From Tropicimonas sediminicola (GTDB taxonomy: Bacteria > Pseudomonadota > Alphaproteobacteria > Rhodobacterales > Rhodobacteraceae), in contig NZ_FZOY01000002.1 in NCBI RefSeq assembly GCF_900188335.1, positions 806,001 to 870,000 of the forward strand: a DNA stretch of 64,000 nt, read 5' to 3'. This document shows, piece after piece, positions 25,186 to 34,794 of this stretch. Under the pieces are notes generated by a model, which worked only from the letters and a program-made list of their open reading frames with translations, was not told the DNA's origin and did no database searches. Numbering within the stretch: the first letter of the stretch is position 1; each line of letters starts with the position of its first letter. Made by a program: the position numbers and the translations under genes.

Positions 25186-26544
25186 ATGACGGACAAGACC
25201 ATCAGCGGCCTCACTCAGGCCCCTTCGATCCCCGGCCCGCATGCAGGCTACATGCCCGGTTTCGGCAACGATTTCGAAACCGAAGCGTTGCCCGATGCCC
25301 TGCCCCAGGGCATGAACTCGCCGCAGAAATGCAACTACGGCCTGTACGGCGAGCAGCTTTCCGGTACCGCCTTTACCGCGCCGAGCCATCAGAACGAGCG
25401 GACCTGGTGCTACCGCATCCGTCCGTCGGTGAAGCATTCCTCGCGCTACCGGAAGATCGACGTTCCCTACTGGAAATCGGCGCCAAACGTCCTGCCCGAT
25501 GTCCAGTCGCTCGGCCAATACCGCTGGGATCCGGTGCCGCACACGGATGCGCCGCTGACCTGGATCACCGGCATGCGCACCATGACCACCGCGGGCGACG
25601 TCAACACCCAGGTCGGAATGGCGAGCCACATCTACCTCGTGACCGAGTCCATGACGGACGACTATTTCTTCTCCGCCGACAGCGAGTTGCTGATCGTGCC
25701 TCAGGAAGGCCGGCTGCGCTTTGCCACCGAGCTTGGCGTCATCGACCTGGAGCCGCAGGAGATCGCCATCATCCCGCGCGGGCTGGTCTACCGTGTGGAG
25801 GTGCTGGAGGGTCCGGCACGCGGCTTCGTCTGCGAGAACTACGGCCAGAAGTTCGAACTCCCCGGCCGCGGCCCGATCGGGGCCAACTGCATGGCCAACC
25901 GCCGCGATTTCAAGACCCCTGTGGCGGCATTCGAGGATCGCGAAGCCCCCTCGACCGTCACCATCAAGTGGTGCGGCCAGTTCCACCGTTGCGAGATCGG
26001 CCATTCGCCGCTCGACGTCGTGGCCTGGCACGGCAACTACGCGCCGGTGAAATACGACCTGAAGACCTATTGCCCGGTGGGCGCGATCCTGTTCGACCAC
26101 CCGGACCCGTCGATTTTCACCGTCCTGACCGCGCCCTCGGGCGTGCCCGGCACCGCGAATATCGACTTCGTGCTGTTCCGCGAGCGCTGGATGGTGATGG
26201 AAGACACCTTCCGCCCGCCCTGGTACCACAAGAACATCATGTCCGAGCTGATGGGCAACATCTACGGCCAGTACGACGCCAAGCCCAAGGGCTTCGTCCC
26301 CGGCGGCACCTCGCTGCACAACATGATGATCCCGCACGGGCCGGACAAGAACGCCTTCGAGGGCGCCTCCAATGCCGACCTGAAGCCCGAGAAGCTCGAC
26401 AACACCATGTCGTTCATGTTCGAGACCCGCTTCCCGCAGCACCTGACCGAATTCGCCGGCAAGGAAGCACCGTTGCAGGACGACTACATCGACTGCTGGG
26501 CCGACCTGGAAAAGAAGTTCGACGGCACGCCGGGCGAGAAATGA
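25186..26544 (+). CDS. hmgA: homogentisate 1,2-dioxygenase
   Basis: 452 residues, full length. It is a cupin dioxygenase that opens homogentisate to 4-maleylacetoacetate with Fe(II) and O2. Recognisable segments: the N-terminal [27 protein letters not shown], and the iron-site region [20 protein letters not shown] followed by [18 protein letters not shown], which supply the two His and Glu ligands. It is the first of three overlapping or closely spaced genes hmgA-maiA-fahA. GGGAGAA precedes the ATG. It serves both the tyrosine branch (HppD at 29045) and, probably, the FAD-hydroxylase branch upstream. Confidence 0.97.
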   Translation: MTDKTISGLTQAPSIPGPHAGYMPGFGNDFETEALPDALPQGMNSPQKCNYGLYGEQLSGTAFTAPSHQNERTWCYRIRPSVKHSSRYRKIDVPYWKSAPNVLPDVQSLGQYRWDPVPHTDAPLTWITGMRTMTTAGDVNTQVGMASHIYLVTESMTDDYFFSADSELLIVPQEGRLRFATELGVIDLEPQEIAIIPRGLVYRVEVLEGPARGFVCENYGQKFELPGRGPIGANCMANRRDFKTPVAAFEDREAPSTVTIKWCGQFHRCEIGHSPLDVVAWHGNYAPVKYDLKTYCPVGAILFDHPDPSIFTVLTAPSGVPGTANIDFVLFRERWMVMEDTFRPPWYHKNIMSELMGNIYGQYDAKPKGFVPGGTSLHNMMIPHGPDKNAFEGASNADLKPEKLDNTMSFMFETRFPQHLTEFAGKEAPLQDDYIDCWADLEKKFDGTPGEK

Positions 26545-27173
26545 GGCTCTACACCTACTGGCGATCCACGACCTCCTACCGGGTGCGGATCGCGCTGAAC
26601 CTCAAGGGGCTGGCTTTCGAGCCGGTTCCCGTCAACCTCGTGGCCGGAGAGCAGTGCTCGCCCGAATACACGGCGCTGAACCCCGGCCAGGGCGTTCCGA
26701 CGCTGGTGCTGGACGATGGCAGTGTCCTGACGCAATCGCTTGCGATCCTGGACTACCTGGACGCTGTGGCGCCGGAGCCGCCGCTTCTGCCCGGCGATCC
26801 GATCGCGCGGGCCCATGTGCAGGCCGCCGTGCAGACCATCGCGGTGGATATCCACCCGGTCAACAACCTCAAGGTCTTGGGGCGTTTGAAGGCCGAACAT
26901 GGGCTGAGCGCCGAAGACGGCGTTGACTGGATGCGCCACTGGATGGAGCGGGGGCTCCAGGCCTATCAGGCGCTTCTTCCGGAAGGCCCCGCCTTCAGCT
27001 TCGGCGACCAGCCTGGACTCGCCGATATCTGCCTTGTCCCGCAGCTCTACAATGCGCATCGCTGGGGCGTCGACCTCACCCGGTTCCCGCGGCTTCTCGA
27101 CATCGAGCAGCGTGCCCTGCAACTCCCGGCCTTTGAGGCCGCCCGCCCCGAAAACCAGCCCGACGCAGCCTGA
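26541..27173 (+). CDS. maiA: maleylacetoacetate isomerase (zeta-class GST)
   Basis: 210 residues. The zeta-class glutathione motif near the N-terminus reads [18 protein letters not shown], with the catalytic Ser in the S-T-T-S stretch. Further on come [20 protein letters not shown] and the C-terminal helical domain with [10 protein letters not shown]. It isomerises 4-maleylacetoacetate to 4-fumarylacetoacetate using glutathione. The ATG overlaps the hmgA stop (ATGA), so translation is coupled; fahA begins ten bases after its stop. Confidence 0.96.
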   Translation: MRLYTYWRSTTSYRVRIALNLKGLAFEPVPVNLVAGEQCSPEYTALNPGQGVPTLVLDDGSVLTQSLAILDYLDAVAPEPPLLPGDPIARAHVQAAVQTIAVDIHPVNNLKVLGRLKAEHGLSAEDGVDWMRHWMERGLQAYQALLPEGPAFSFGDQPGLADICLVPQLYNAHRWGVDLTRFPRLLDIEQRALQLPAFEAARPENQPDAA

Positions 27174-27183
27174 AGGACCTCCG

Positions 27184-28437
27184 ATGACCAAGCTCCTGCG
27201 CTCCTGGGTCGAGAGCGCCAATGCGCCCCAGACCGATTTCCCGCTCAACAACCTGCCCTACGGCGCCTTCCGCTTCGCTGGCGGGCCGCTGCATTGTGGC
27301 GTCGCCATCGGGGAAATGATCCTCGATGTGACCCGGCTGGAGGCGGACGGAAAGCTATCCCTTCCCGCAGGAACCTTTGCCAGCGGAATCTGGAACGATT
27401 TCATGGACCTGGGCCCCAAGGCCTGGGCCGATTTCCGGACGTTCCTGACCGAGGCGCTGGCCGAGGGCTCGCCCCGTCAGGCCGAGTTCGAGCCTTATCT
27501 CGTCGAGAGTGGAAAGGTATGTATGGAGATGCCGTTCCGCGTGTCGGAATACACCGACTTCTACGCCGGGCGTCACCACGCGTTCAATGTCGGCACCATG
27601 TTCCGAGGTCCCGAAAACGCACTGCCTCCCAACTGGCTGCACATTCCGATCGGCTACAACGGGCGCGCGTCCTCCGTGGTGATCAGCGGCACCGATATCC
27701 GCCGCCCCTGGGGCCAGCTCAAGGGGCCGGACATGGAGGCGCCAATCTTCGCCCCAAGCAGGCGGTTCGACCTTGAGCTCGAAATGGGCGCCATCGTGGG
27801 CCGCTCGTCTTCCGGGCCAGTCAGCGTGCAGCAGGCCGACGACATGATCTTCGGCTACGTCCTGCTGAACGACTGGTCGGCGCGCGATATACAGGCTTGG
27901 GAGTACCAGCCGCTCGGACCGTTCCAGGCCAAGGCGACCGCGACGTCGATCAGCCCGTGGATCGTGACGCAGGCGGCGCTCGGGCCCTTCCGAACCTCCA
28001 CGCCCGCGCGCGAGAAGGAGCTTCTGCCCTATCTGCGGGAACCCGGCCCGATGCTCTACGATATCGACCTCGAGGTCGGACTCGCGCCCGAGGGCAAGCC
28101 CGAGACGATCCTGTCGCGTACGAACTACAACGAGATGTACTATTCCGCCGCCCAGCAACTGGCGCATCACACCACGAGCGGCTGCCCGATGCGTGTGGGC
28201 GACCTGCTTGGCTCCGGCACGATCTCGGGCCCGGAGAAGGCCAATCGCGGGTCGTTGCTGGAACTCAGCTGGGGCGGAAAGGAGCCGCTGACCCTCGACA
28301 CCGGCGAGACCCGCAGCTTCCTTGAAGACGGCGACACGCTCACACTGCGCGGCGCTGCCATTGGCGATGGGTACCGGATCGGGTTCGGCAGCTGCTCCGG
28401 CAAGATCCTCGCGGCAACCGAAACGCCCTACGGCTGA
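27184..28437 (+). CDS. fahA: fumarylacetoacetase
   Basis: 417 residues, the eukaryote-like FAH length. It hydrolyses fumarylacetoacetate to fumarate and acetoacetate. Metal and active-site residues are visible: Asp in YTDFYAGRHHAFNVGTMF (with the catalytic His), the Glu pair in LELEMGAIVG, Asp in LLNDWSARDIQAWEYQPLGP, and Lys in FQAKATATSISPW. It is the last gene of the hmgA-maiA-fahA set and converges with the MarR-type gene. No terminator hairpin is evident in the 64 bases between them. Confidence 0.97.
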   Translation: MTKLLRSWVESANAPQTDFPLNNLPYGAFRFAGGPLHCGVAIGEMILDVTRLEADGKLSLPAGTFASGIWNDFMDLGPKAWADFRTFLTEALAEGSPRQAEFEPYLVESGKVCMEMPFRVSEYTDFYAGRHHAFNVGTMFRGPENALPPNWLHIPIGYNGRASSVVISGTDIRRPWGQLKGPDMEAPIFAPSRRFDLELEMGAIVGRSSSGPVSVQQADDMIFGYVLLNDWSARDIQAWEYQPLGPFQAKATATSISPWIVTQAALGPFRTSTPAREKELLPYLREPGPMLYDIDLEVGLAPEGKPETILSRTNYNEMYYSAAQQLAHHTTSGCPMRVGDLLGSGTISGPEKANRGSLLELSWGGKEPLTLDTGETRSFLEDGDTLTLRGAAIGDGYRIGFGSCSGKILAATETPYG

Positions 28438-28501
28438 ACGACATCCCGGTGCGCGACTTCGTCCCCCTTCCAGGGGTACCGGGTCGCCCCGCGCTCGGGA
28501 G

Positions 28502-28930
28502 TCAGGTCTCCGTCGCCGCGCGCAGCAACGCCGAGACGCCGCGTTCCAGCGCCATGCGGTCTTCGTCGGACATGGCTGACAGCATGGCCTGCGCGCGCGC
28601 CTCGACCTGCGGCAGCAGACTGGCGAACAACGCGCGGCCTTCGGGCGTGCATTGATACACCCGGATCCTCCTGTCTTCGTCGAGGATCGCACGGGAAATC
28701 AGCCCCTTGTCCTCAAGCCGCTGGGCCGCGCGCGTCACCTGTACCTTGTCCAGCGTCCCGCGGCTCGTCAGTTCGCGCGAGGTCAGGCTCTCCGCATTGG
28801 ACAGCAGGAACAGCAACCGCCACTCCTCGCGCGACAGGCCGAATCCCTGCTGGTAAACCTCGGTGAGTTTCCGCGAGAAGGTTTCGGACGCGACGGCCAG
28901 GCGATAGGGAAAGAAGGAATCGAGCTGCAT
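28502..28930 (-). CDS. MarR-family regulator, probable repressor of the homogentisate genes
   Basis: 142 residues: the winged helix of MarR proteins with EEWRLLFLLSNAESLTSRELTS, recognition helix DKVQVTRAAQRLEDKGLISR, and wing DEDRRIRVYQCTPEG. MarR-type regulators often control hmg operons and release DNA on binding an aromatic acid. It converges with fahA. Its own upstream region (28956-28973) has GTTTCAATTGCAATGAAC, related to the operators in front of the aromatic operon at 19226-19286. That shared element is the main evidence for its target. Confidence 0.9.
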   Translation of the reverse strand: MQLDSFFPYRLAVASETFSRKLTEVYQQGFGLSREEWRLLFLLSNAESLTSRELTSRGTLDKVQVTRAAQRLEDKGLISRAILDEDRRIRVYQCTPEGRALFASLLPQVEARAQAMLSAMSDEDRMALERGVSALLRAATET

Positions 28931-29044
28931 ATCGCTGGCAAGAATAGAGTTTCTCGTTTCAATTGCAATGAACTGCTCGGGCGGCCCCCGAACGAAACGA
29001 CGCGCTTGCCGCCCCTTCGGACGACATGCGCTTGATCGTCACGC

Positions 29045-30139
29045 TCAGTTCGTTTCGAGCACGCCGCGGCGGATCTGGTCGGCCTCGATGGATTCGAACA
29101 GGGCCTTGAAGTTGCCTTCGCCGAAACCGTCATCTCCCTTGCGCTGGATGAACTCGAAGAAGATCGGGCCAACAACCGTCCGCGAGAAGATCTGCAGCAG
29201 GATGCGTGTCTCGCCGCCGTCCACCACGCCTTCGCCGTCGATCAGGATGCCGTGCTTCATCATCCTGTCCACGGGCTCGTCATGGCCCTTCACCCGCTCC
29301 TGGCTCTGTTCGTAGTAGGTCTCGTTGGGCCCCGGCATGAACCGCACCCCGCGCTCCGCGATGGCCTCGACGGAGGTATAGATATCCTCGGTCCCGACCG
29401 CGATATGCTGGATGCCCTCGCCGTTGTACCGCTTGAGATACTCGACGATCTGTCCGGTCTCGCCCCGGTCCTCGTTGATCGGGATGCGAATGCGGCCGCA
29501 AGGCGAGGTCAGCGCGCGGCTGAAAAGACCGGTATACTTGCCCTCGATGTCGAAGAAGCGGATCTCCTTGAAGTTGAAGATCTCGCCGTAGAACCGGAAC
29601 CAGACGTCCATGTTCCCCTTCTGGACGTTGTGGGTGAGGTGATCGAGGTAGTAGAAGCCGACGCCCGGCGGATGGGCACTCGCCTCCCAGCGGAACTCGG
29701 CGTTGTAGGGGCTGGCCTTGCGGGCCCCTTCGATGAAATAGATCAGCGAGCCGCCAATGCCGACGATGGCCGGTGCGTTGATGACCTTGTCGTCGCCCTC
29801 ATAGGGCGTGGCGCCTTTTGCGACCGCATGCGCAAAGGCATGGGCCGCATCAACGACCCGCCAGCCCATCGAGGGACAGCAGGGTCCGTGTGCCTCGACA
29901 AAGCGCATTCCCATGGAGCCGGGTTCGGCATTCAGCAGGTAGGTGATGTCTCCCTGCTGCCAGACCTCGATGGCCTTTTCGCGGTGCGTCGCCGTGCGGG
30001 CATAACCCATGCGGGTGAAAAGCTCGCGGAGCTTCTCCGGCTCCGGGTGCGCAAACTCGACGAATTCGAAACCGTCGGTGCCTGCTGGGTTCTCATCGCT
30101 GATGGTCGCCTCGGGGGCGTCGTGGGGGAAGGGTCCCAT
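29045..30139 (-). CDS. hppD: 4-hydroxyphenylpyruvate dioxygenase
   Basis: 364 residues. It converts 4-hydroxyphenylpyruvate (from tyrosine transamination) to homogentisate, feeding hmgA. The vicinal-oxygen-chelate fold supplies two His and one Glu to iron: His in YYLDHLTHNV, His in GEGIQHIAVGTEDI, and Glu in VGPIFFEFIQRKGDDGFG. FSRTVVGPIFFEFIQRKG is the family C-terminal signature. The frame is open to 30166, but the ATG at 30139 has AGGAGAGG seven bases upstream and fits the family N-terminus. It is divergent from an Lrp/AsnC-type gene. Confidence 0.97.
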   Translation of the reverse strand: MGPFPHDAPEATISDENPAGTDGFEFVEFAHPEPEKLRELFTRMGYARTATHREKAIEVWQQGDITYLLNAEPGSMGMRFVEAHGPCCPSMGWRVVDAAHAFAHAVAKGATPYEGDDKVINAPAIVGIGGSLIYFIEGARKASPYNAEFRWEASAHPPGVGFYYLDHLTHNVQKGNMDVWFRFYGEIFNFKEIRFFDIEGKYTGLFSRALTSPCGRIRIPINEDRGETGQIVEYLKRYNGEGIQHIAVGTEDIYTSVEAIAERGVRFMPGPNETYYEQSQERVKGHDEPVDRMMKHGILIDGEGVVDGGETRILLQIFSRTVVGPIFFEFIQRKGDDGFGEGNFKALFESIEADQIRRGVLETN

Positions 30140-30276
30140 GGTTTTCCTCTCCTGTTCGCTGAGCATCAGGATAGGCGCAAACCCGCGCCGACGTTGCGCG
30201 ATCGACTGGCAAATTCCGCGGAACTTTGCGAGAGTTGCGCACCAAATCAGGAAAAAACGCGGAGAACGCGCACGAA

Positions 30277-30729
30277 ATGGACCAAGCGGACAGACGCCTT
30301 CTCAACGCGCTGCAGCGCAACGCGCAACTGACCGCCGAGAAACTCGGGGAGTTGCTGAATCTGTCTCCCAGCCAGGCGGGGCGGCGGCGGCAACGGCTGG
30401 AGAGCGAAGGGGTCGTGACCTCCTATGTCGCGCGCCTCGACCCGGCAAAGCTCGACCTCGGCGTTCAGGCCTTTGTCCAGGTTCAGATGGCCGGGCATTC
30501 GCCGAAGGAGGCCAAGGCGTTCCAGCGGCTGCTGGACCATCAGCCCGAAGTGATCGGCGCCTGGACCTTGACCGGCGAGGCCGACTACCTGCTGCGCGTC
30601 TACTGCCGGGATCTCGCGGCGCTGAACAGGTTGGTGCATGAGGTTCTGCTGCCCGAGCCCTCGGTGGCGCGGGTTCACAGCCAGATCGTCATGGCCGAGG
30701 CAAAGGCCGACAGCCCGCTTCCCACGTGA
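30277..30729 (+). CDS. Lrp/AsnC-family regulator
   Basis: 150 residues: the N-terminal helix-turn-helix MDQADRRLLNALQRNAQLTA through LSPSQAGRRRQRLESEGVV, then the RAM/AsnC ligand domain with VIGAWTLTGEADYLLRVYCRDL. It is divergent from hppD with a 137-base spacer, an arrangement that usually means it activates hppD in response to tyrosine or phenylalanine. The spacer holds GTTGCGC at 30193 and 30231 and the palindrome TTCCGCGGAA between them, possible Lrp-type sites. The ATG at 30277 is preferred over an earlier in-frame ATG at 30226 because the family N-terminus starts there. It converges with the next gene after three bases. Confidence 0.92.
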   Translation: MDQADRRLLNALQRNAQLTAEKLGELLNLSPSQAGRRRQRLESEGVVTSYVARLDPAKLDLGVQAFVQVQMAGHSPKEAKAFQRLLDHQPEVIGAWTLTGEADYLLRVYCRDLAALNRLVHEVLLPEPSVARVHSQIVMAEAKADSPLPT

Positions 30730-30732
30730 CGT

Positions 30733-31728
30733 CTATCCGGACTGAAGCTCCGACAGGATCTCGGCGGCGATCTCGACCGAGCGGAGCTGGGCCGCGGGAT
30801 CGTGGATCATCCCGGTCACCATCAGTTCGTCGGGCTGAAGCCGCTCGATCATGGCGCTGAAGCGCTGCCGGATGGTCTCGCGCGAGCCGGTGGCCGCGAA
30901 GCCGAGCGCCGCCTTGGCGCTGGAAAGAACATGATCGGGAACCAGCGTCTCAAGATCGTCGGTCGGCGGCGGCAGCTGCCCCGGCCGCCCCATGGTGAGC
31001 CGCGCGAAAGCCAGGAGCTGCGAGGACCGGAGATGCTCCGCCTCGGCATCGGTGTCGGCGGCGCAGACGCCCGCGGCGACCATCGCATAGGGCTCGGAGA
31101 GCTGCTCCGATGGCTGGAAATGCGCCCTATAGACGGAGAGCGCCCGCTCCAGCATCGTCGGCGCGAAATGCGAGGCAAAGGCATAGGGCAGACCGAAATG
31201 CGCCGCCAGCTGCGCCCCATAGAGGCTCGAGCCGAGAATCCAGACAGGCACGCCGGTGCCCTCGCCCGGGATGGCTCGGACGGTCGCGCCCGCACGCGGC
31301 TTGCCGAGATAGGCCATGAGTTCCTGAACATCCGCCGGAAAGCTGTCCTCCGGGGCCATGTGGCGGCGCAGCGCGCGGGCGGTGCCGCCATCGGTACCGG
31401 GCGCCCGCCCCAGGCCGAGATCGATGCGCCCCGGGAACAGCGTCGCCAGAGTGCCGAACTGCTCGGCAACCACCAGCGGCGCATGGTTTGGCAGCATGAT
31501 GCCGCCGGCGCCCACGCGAAGGGTCGACGTGTTGGCCGCGACGTGGCCAATCAGGAGCGGCGTCGCCGCGCTCGCGATGCCGGGCATGTTGTGATGCTCG
31601 GCCAGCCAGTAGCGGTGATATCCCTTCGCCTCGGCCAGCCGGGCCATCGCCACCGTGGTGGCAAAGGAATCCGCAGCGCTTCCGCCTTCGGTGATCGGCG
31701 ACAGGTCGAGCAGGGAGAAATGTTTCAT
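30733..31728 (-). CDS. LLM-class flavin-dependent monooxygenase (YhbW-like)
   Basis: 331 residues, luciferase-like TIM barrel. The group I signature is present: [63 protein letters not shown], and [19 protein letters not shown]. It resembles the YhbW/MsnO8-type LLM oxidoreductases, with no assigned substrate. The start at 31728 matches the family N-terminus (MKHFSLLDL) with AAGAGGTG upstream. The gene stands alone: the nitroreductase gene upstream is 120 bases away on the same strand with a hairpin between. Confidence 0.93.
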   Translation of the reverse strand: MKHFSLLDLSPITEGGSAADSFATTVAMARLAEAKGYHRYWLAEHHNMPGIASAATPLLIGHVAANTSTLRVGAGGIMLPNHAPLVVAEQFGTLATLFPGRIDLGLGRAPGTDGGTARALRRHMAPEDSFPADVQELMAYLGKPRAGATVRAIPGEGTGVPVWILGSSLYGAQLAAHFGLPYAFASHFAPTMLERALSVYRAHFQPSEQLSEPYAMVAAGVCAADTDAEAEHLRSSQLLAFARLTMGRPGQLPPPTDDLETLVPDHVLSSAKAALGFAATGSRETIRQRFSAMIERLQPDELMVTGMIHDPAAQLRSVEIAAEILSELQSG

Positions 31729-31806
31729 GGGGCACCTCTTCGGCCGACCTAGGCACGACGTCACAAGACTGCCAGAGGGGACGTGACGTAGCCCCCTGCC
31801 CGCTTC

Positions 31807-31829
31807 GGAGCCGGTGCCGGACCGGCTCC
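31807..31829. terminator. hairpin between nitroreductase and LLM genes
   Basis: GGAGCCGGT and ACCGGCTCC form a perfect 9-bp stem with a 5-base loop, 19 bases beyond the nitroreductase stop. No clear T-run on the minus strand, so termination is only likely. Confidence 0.45.
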
Positions 31830-31848
31830 TTCAATGTGGCCCGCGGGC

Positions 31849-32553
31849 TCAGGCCCAGGCGACGACCTCGTCGAGGTCGCGGCGGGTCTGCGGATAGGCA
31901 GGAGCACCGGCGCGGTAGCCGAACGCGACCATGACCGCCGGGTAGAACTCCTTCGGATCGATGCCGAAATGCTCTTGCAGGGTGGCCTGGGTCTGCTTCA
32001 CGTCGAAGCCTTCGATCGGGCAGCTGTCGATGCCCATCAGCGCCGCGGCGGTCATCATGTTGCCGAGCGCGATATAGGCCTGACGGGCGGACCATTCGGT
32101 GAGCAGCCGGTCGGAGGTCAGGCCGAAATCCTCTTCCTGGAACTTCCTCAGCACGGCTTCGAAGCCGTTGGCGACCTCGTCGGGGAACTTCTTCACCTCG
32201 CGCATGTGGCGGGCGAGGTAGTCGCTGCCGGCCTTCATCGTCTCGGAGGTGCGCGCCAGGAACAGGCCGAAATGGCTGGCGCTGCCGAGCTGCCCGGTGG
32301 TGCCGTGCATCATGCCGTTGGCGCCCCAGGCGAAATCACGGAAAAGCTCCCGCTTTTCCCGGGTCTGGATCATCAACAACTGCCATTGTTCGGCACCGAA
32401 AGAAGTCGGCGACAGGCGGCCCGCTTCGAGGATCGTGTCGAACTCGGCCTCGGGGATCTTGCGCGTTTCGTCAAAGAGCTTGGTCGCGTGACGGAAGCTG
32501 AAGGCTTCCAGGATCTGGCTCTGAACGTCAGCGATTTCAACGATATCTTTCAT
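31849..32553 (-). CDS. nitroreductase-family NAD(P)H-flavin oxidoreductase (NfsB-like)
   Basis: 234 residues. FMN-binding nitroreductase features: FSFRHATKLFDETRKIP, LEAGRLSPTSFGAEQWQLLMI, RQAYIALGNMMTAAALMGIDSCPIEGFD, and VAFGYRAGAP. Members reduce quinones, nitro groups or flavins with two electrons. The start at 32553 fits the family N-terminus, and GAGCC lies upstream. It is next to a LysR regulator on the same strand (36 bases downstream of that gene's stop). The regulator also faces an NADPH:quinone-oxidoreductase-type gene, so the group may respond to electrophiles. Confidence 0.93.
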   Translation of the reverse strand: MKDIVEIADVQSQILEAFSFRHATKLFDETRKIPEAEFDTILEAGRLSPTSFGAEQWQLLMIQTREKRELFRDFAWGANGMMHGTTGQLGSASHFGLFLARTSETMKAGSDYLARHMREVKKFPDEVANGFEAVLRKFQEEDFGLTSDRLLTEWSARQAYIALGNMMTAAALMGIDSCPIEGFDVKQTQATLQEHFGIDPKEFYPAVMVAFGYRAGAPAYPQTRRDLDEVVAWA

Positions 32554-32608
32554 GGGTCTCGGCTCCAGGATTGTTGCCGAGACAGCTATTCCCCCCGCGG
32601 TCGCGCGA

Positions 32609-33571
32609 CTATCCACGCAGTTCGGAATTCACATTCCCGGAATTCTGCATAACCCCAAGTTCGATCCCCTCGGTGCGCTCGCGTCCGGTGGCGACGATCC
32701 GGTCGCGCATGAAATCCAGGAACGCCTTCACGCGGGCATGCATCAGCCGCCCCGGCGGCCGCACGGCCCAGATCCTGGTCTCCGGCCAACCGCGGTAGTC
32801 CGGCAGGACGCGCACCAGCCGGCCGGCACGAAGGTCCGGCCCCGTGGCCCAGAGCGAGCCGTTCGCGATCCCCATTCCGGCCAGGGCCCATTCGCCGACC
32901 GCTTCGCCATGGGTGACGGTGACGGGCCCGGAGACGCGGATTTCGTGGACCTCTCCTGCCGTGTTGGCGAGCTTCCAAAGGCTCTGGTCGCCGAAGTTCA
33001 GGCAGGCGTGCCGGGTCAGGTCCTGCGGCCTCTGCGGTGCCCCGGCGCGCTCGAGGTATTCCGGCGAGGCCACCAGCACGCGAGGATTCTCGTCGATCTT
33101 CTGCGCCAGCAGGCTGGAGGGCGCCAACTCGCCAAGCCGGAAGGCAAGATCGTATCCCTGATCGACGATATCGACCAGCGCATCCGTCAGGTGGAGGTCG
33201 AGTTGCACATCGGGGTAGAGCCGCAGGAACTCCGGCACAAATGGCACGACGAAGGACATCCCGAAGGTCGCCGAAGCGGTGACCCGTAGCCGTCCCGAGA
33301 CCGAATGCGCCTTGTGGGACAGCACGGTCCGGGCGTCCTGTACGTCCTGCACGATGCGCCTGGCATGTTCGAGGAAGATCTCGCCATCCGGCGTCAGGGA
33401 GACGGAGCGCGTGGTCCGGTTCAGCAGCTTCACCCCGAGATCGGCCTCGAGCGACTGGATCCGCTGCGAGGCGTTGGTGGCGGACAGGCTGAACTCGGCG
33501 CCGGCCCGGCCAATCGCGCCAAGTGCGGCCACGCGGACGAAGAGTTCGAGGTTCTTGAGGTCGAAGGACAT
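32609..33571 (-). CDS. LysR-family transcriptional regulator
   Basis: 320 residues. The winged helix is MSFDLKNLELFVRVAALGAI then FSLSATNASQRIQSLEADLG, and the effector domain runs from about residue 90. The start at 33571 is chosen because the LysR N-terminus begins there; the frame stays open to 33685 without a better ribosome-binding site. It is divergent from the oxidoreductase gene at 33704. The 132-base spacer contains ATTATC-N11-GATAAT, a textbook T-N11-A LysR box, plus an overlapping inverted repeat. It most likely controls the divergent gene and possibly the nitroreductase. Confidence 0.93.
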   Translation of the reverse strand: MSFDLKNLELFVRVAALGAIGRAGAEFSLSATNASQRIQSLEADLGVKLLNRTTRSVSLTPDGEIFLEHARRIVQDVQDARTVLSHKAHSVSGRLRVTASATFGMSFVVPFVPEFLRLYPDVQLDLHLTDALVDIVDQGYDLAFRLGELAPSSLLAQKIDENPRVLVASPEYLERAGAPQRPQDLTRHACLNFGDQSLWKLANTAGEVHEIRVSGPVTVTHGEAVGEWALAGMGIANGSLWATGPDLRAGRLVRVLPDYRGWPETRIWAVRPPGRLMHARVKAFLDFMRDRIVATGRERTEGIELGVMQNSGNVNSELRG

Positions 33572-33602
33572 GGGACAGGCTCCGGCGGTCGGGACGCCCC
33601 TC

Positions 33603-33636
33603 ATTATCGTCCATTCTGGGATAATGCATCCAGAAT
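33603..33636 (+). promoter_or_regulatory. LysR-type operator
   Basis: ATTATC (33603-33608) and GATAAT (33620-33625) are perfect inverted repeats separated by 11 bases. Overlapping them, ATTCTGG (33613-33619) and CCAGAAT (33630-33636) are a second perfect pair separated by 10 bases. The site lies 32 bases upstream of the LysR start and about 68 bases upstream of the divergent gene. Confidence 0.75.
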
Positions 33637-33703
33637 CCAGCAGATAGCGCCGCCTGGCTTCATACTTATCCTGTGTTCCGGACACGATAGCATTGGAGAC
33701 CCC

Positions 33704-34780
33704 ATGAAAGCCGTAGGCTTCAAGACCCCCGGATCGCTGGACCGCGAAGATGCGCTGGTCGATATCACGCTCGACACGCCCGTGGCCGCCGGCCGTGACC
33801 TGCTGGTCAGGGTCGAGGCGGTTTCACTCAACCCGGCCGACACGAAGGTGCGGCAGGACATGGCGCCGCCGGACGGGCAATGGATCGTGCTCGGCTACGA
33901 CGCCTCCGGCGTGGTCGAGGCGGTCGGGCCGGACGTGACGGGCTTCGAACCCGGCGATGCGGTCTACTATTCCGGCGACGTCATGCGCCCGGGCACAAAT
34001 GCCGAGTTCCACCTCGTCGACGAGCGGATCGTCGGGCGCGGGCCGGCGAACCTGAGCCATGCCGAGGCGGCCGGGCTGCCGCTGACCACGCTCGCCGCCT
34101 GGGAGGCGCTGTTCGACCGTCTGGACGTGCGCACCCCCACCGCGGAGGGCGGCAAGCTGATCCTGGTGATCGGCGGTGCCGGTGGCGTCGGCTCCATTGC
34201 GGTGCAATTGCTGCGCGAGCTGACCGATCTGACGATCATCGCCACCGCCTCGCGCCCCGAAACGGTGGACTGGGTCAGGGATCTCGGCGCGCACCACGTC
34301 GTCAACCACCGCGAACCGATGAGGCCGCAGATCGAGGCGCTTGGCCTTGGCGCGCCGGGCTTCATCCTTTCGACCAACGGCACCGCCGGCCATATCGGCG
34401 AGATCGCACAGATCATCGCGCCCCAGGGCCGGTTCAGCCCTGTGGACAATTCCGGACCGGTGGACCTCACCCCCTTCGGCATGAAATCCGTCGCGGTCTA
34501 CAACTTCACCATGTTCACCCGGCCGATGTTCAAGACCCCCGACATGGGCGTTCAGGGCAAGATACTGTCCGAAGTTGCCGACCTGATCGATGCCGGACGC
34601 CTGCGGACGACGGTCACGGAGGTGGCGGGCAGGATCGACGCGGCAAACCTGCGCAAGGCGCATGCCCTGGTCGAATCCGGCAAGGCCCGTGGCAAGATCG
34701 TTCTGGAAGGTTTCCGAGACCTTTCCCAAGCTGGAACAGCCCACACGAACCGGGGCACGGGCGTCGGTCCGCAGCGTTGA
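33704..34780 (+). CDS. zinc-independent quinone oxidoreductase/alcohol dehydrogenase-family protein
   Basis: 358 residues, MDR superfamily, zeta-crystallin-like (AdhT/YhdH-related) branch. GroES-like part: VEAVSLNPADTKVRQ, LGYDASGVVEAVGPDVTGFEPGDAVYY. Rossmann part: LILVIGGAGGVGSIAVQLLREL. The catalytic-zinc ligand pattern of true alcohol dehydrogenases is not seen. It would reduce quinones or enones with NAD(P)H. The 3' end continues some 20 residues past the usual family end (AGTAHTNRGTGV), a harmless extension. The SnoaL-like gene follows after 14 bases with GGAGA upstream, so the two form an operon under the LysR operator. Confidence 0.93.
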   Translation: MKAVGFKTPGSLDREDALVDITLDTPVAAGRDLLVRVEAVSLNPADTKVRQDMAPPDGQWIVLGYDASGVVEAVGPDVTGFEPGDAVYYSGDVMRPGTNAEFHLVDERIVGRGPANLSHAEAAGLPLTTLAAWEALFDRLDVRTPTAEGGKLILVIGGAGGVGSIAVQLLRELTDLTIIATASRPETVDWVRDLGAHHVVNHREPMRPQIEALGLGAPGFILSTNGTAGHIGEIAQIIAPQGRFSPVDNSGPVDLTPFGMKSVAVYNFTMFTRPMFKTPDMGVQGKILSEVADLIDAGRLRTTVTEVAGRIDAANLRKAHALVESGKARGKIVLEGFRDLSQAGTAHTNRGTGVGPQR

Positions 34781-34794
34781 GTTGGAGATCCGAG

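Noticed and set aside
23661-25214. 517-codon minus-strand frame over the TRAP permease genes
   Set aside because: Its Asp/Glu/Arg/His-rich repetitive translation is the typical antisense image of membrane proteins.
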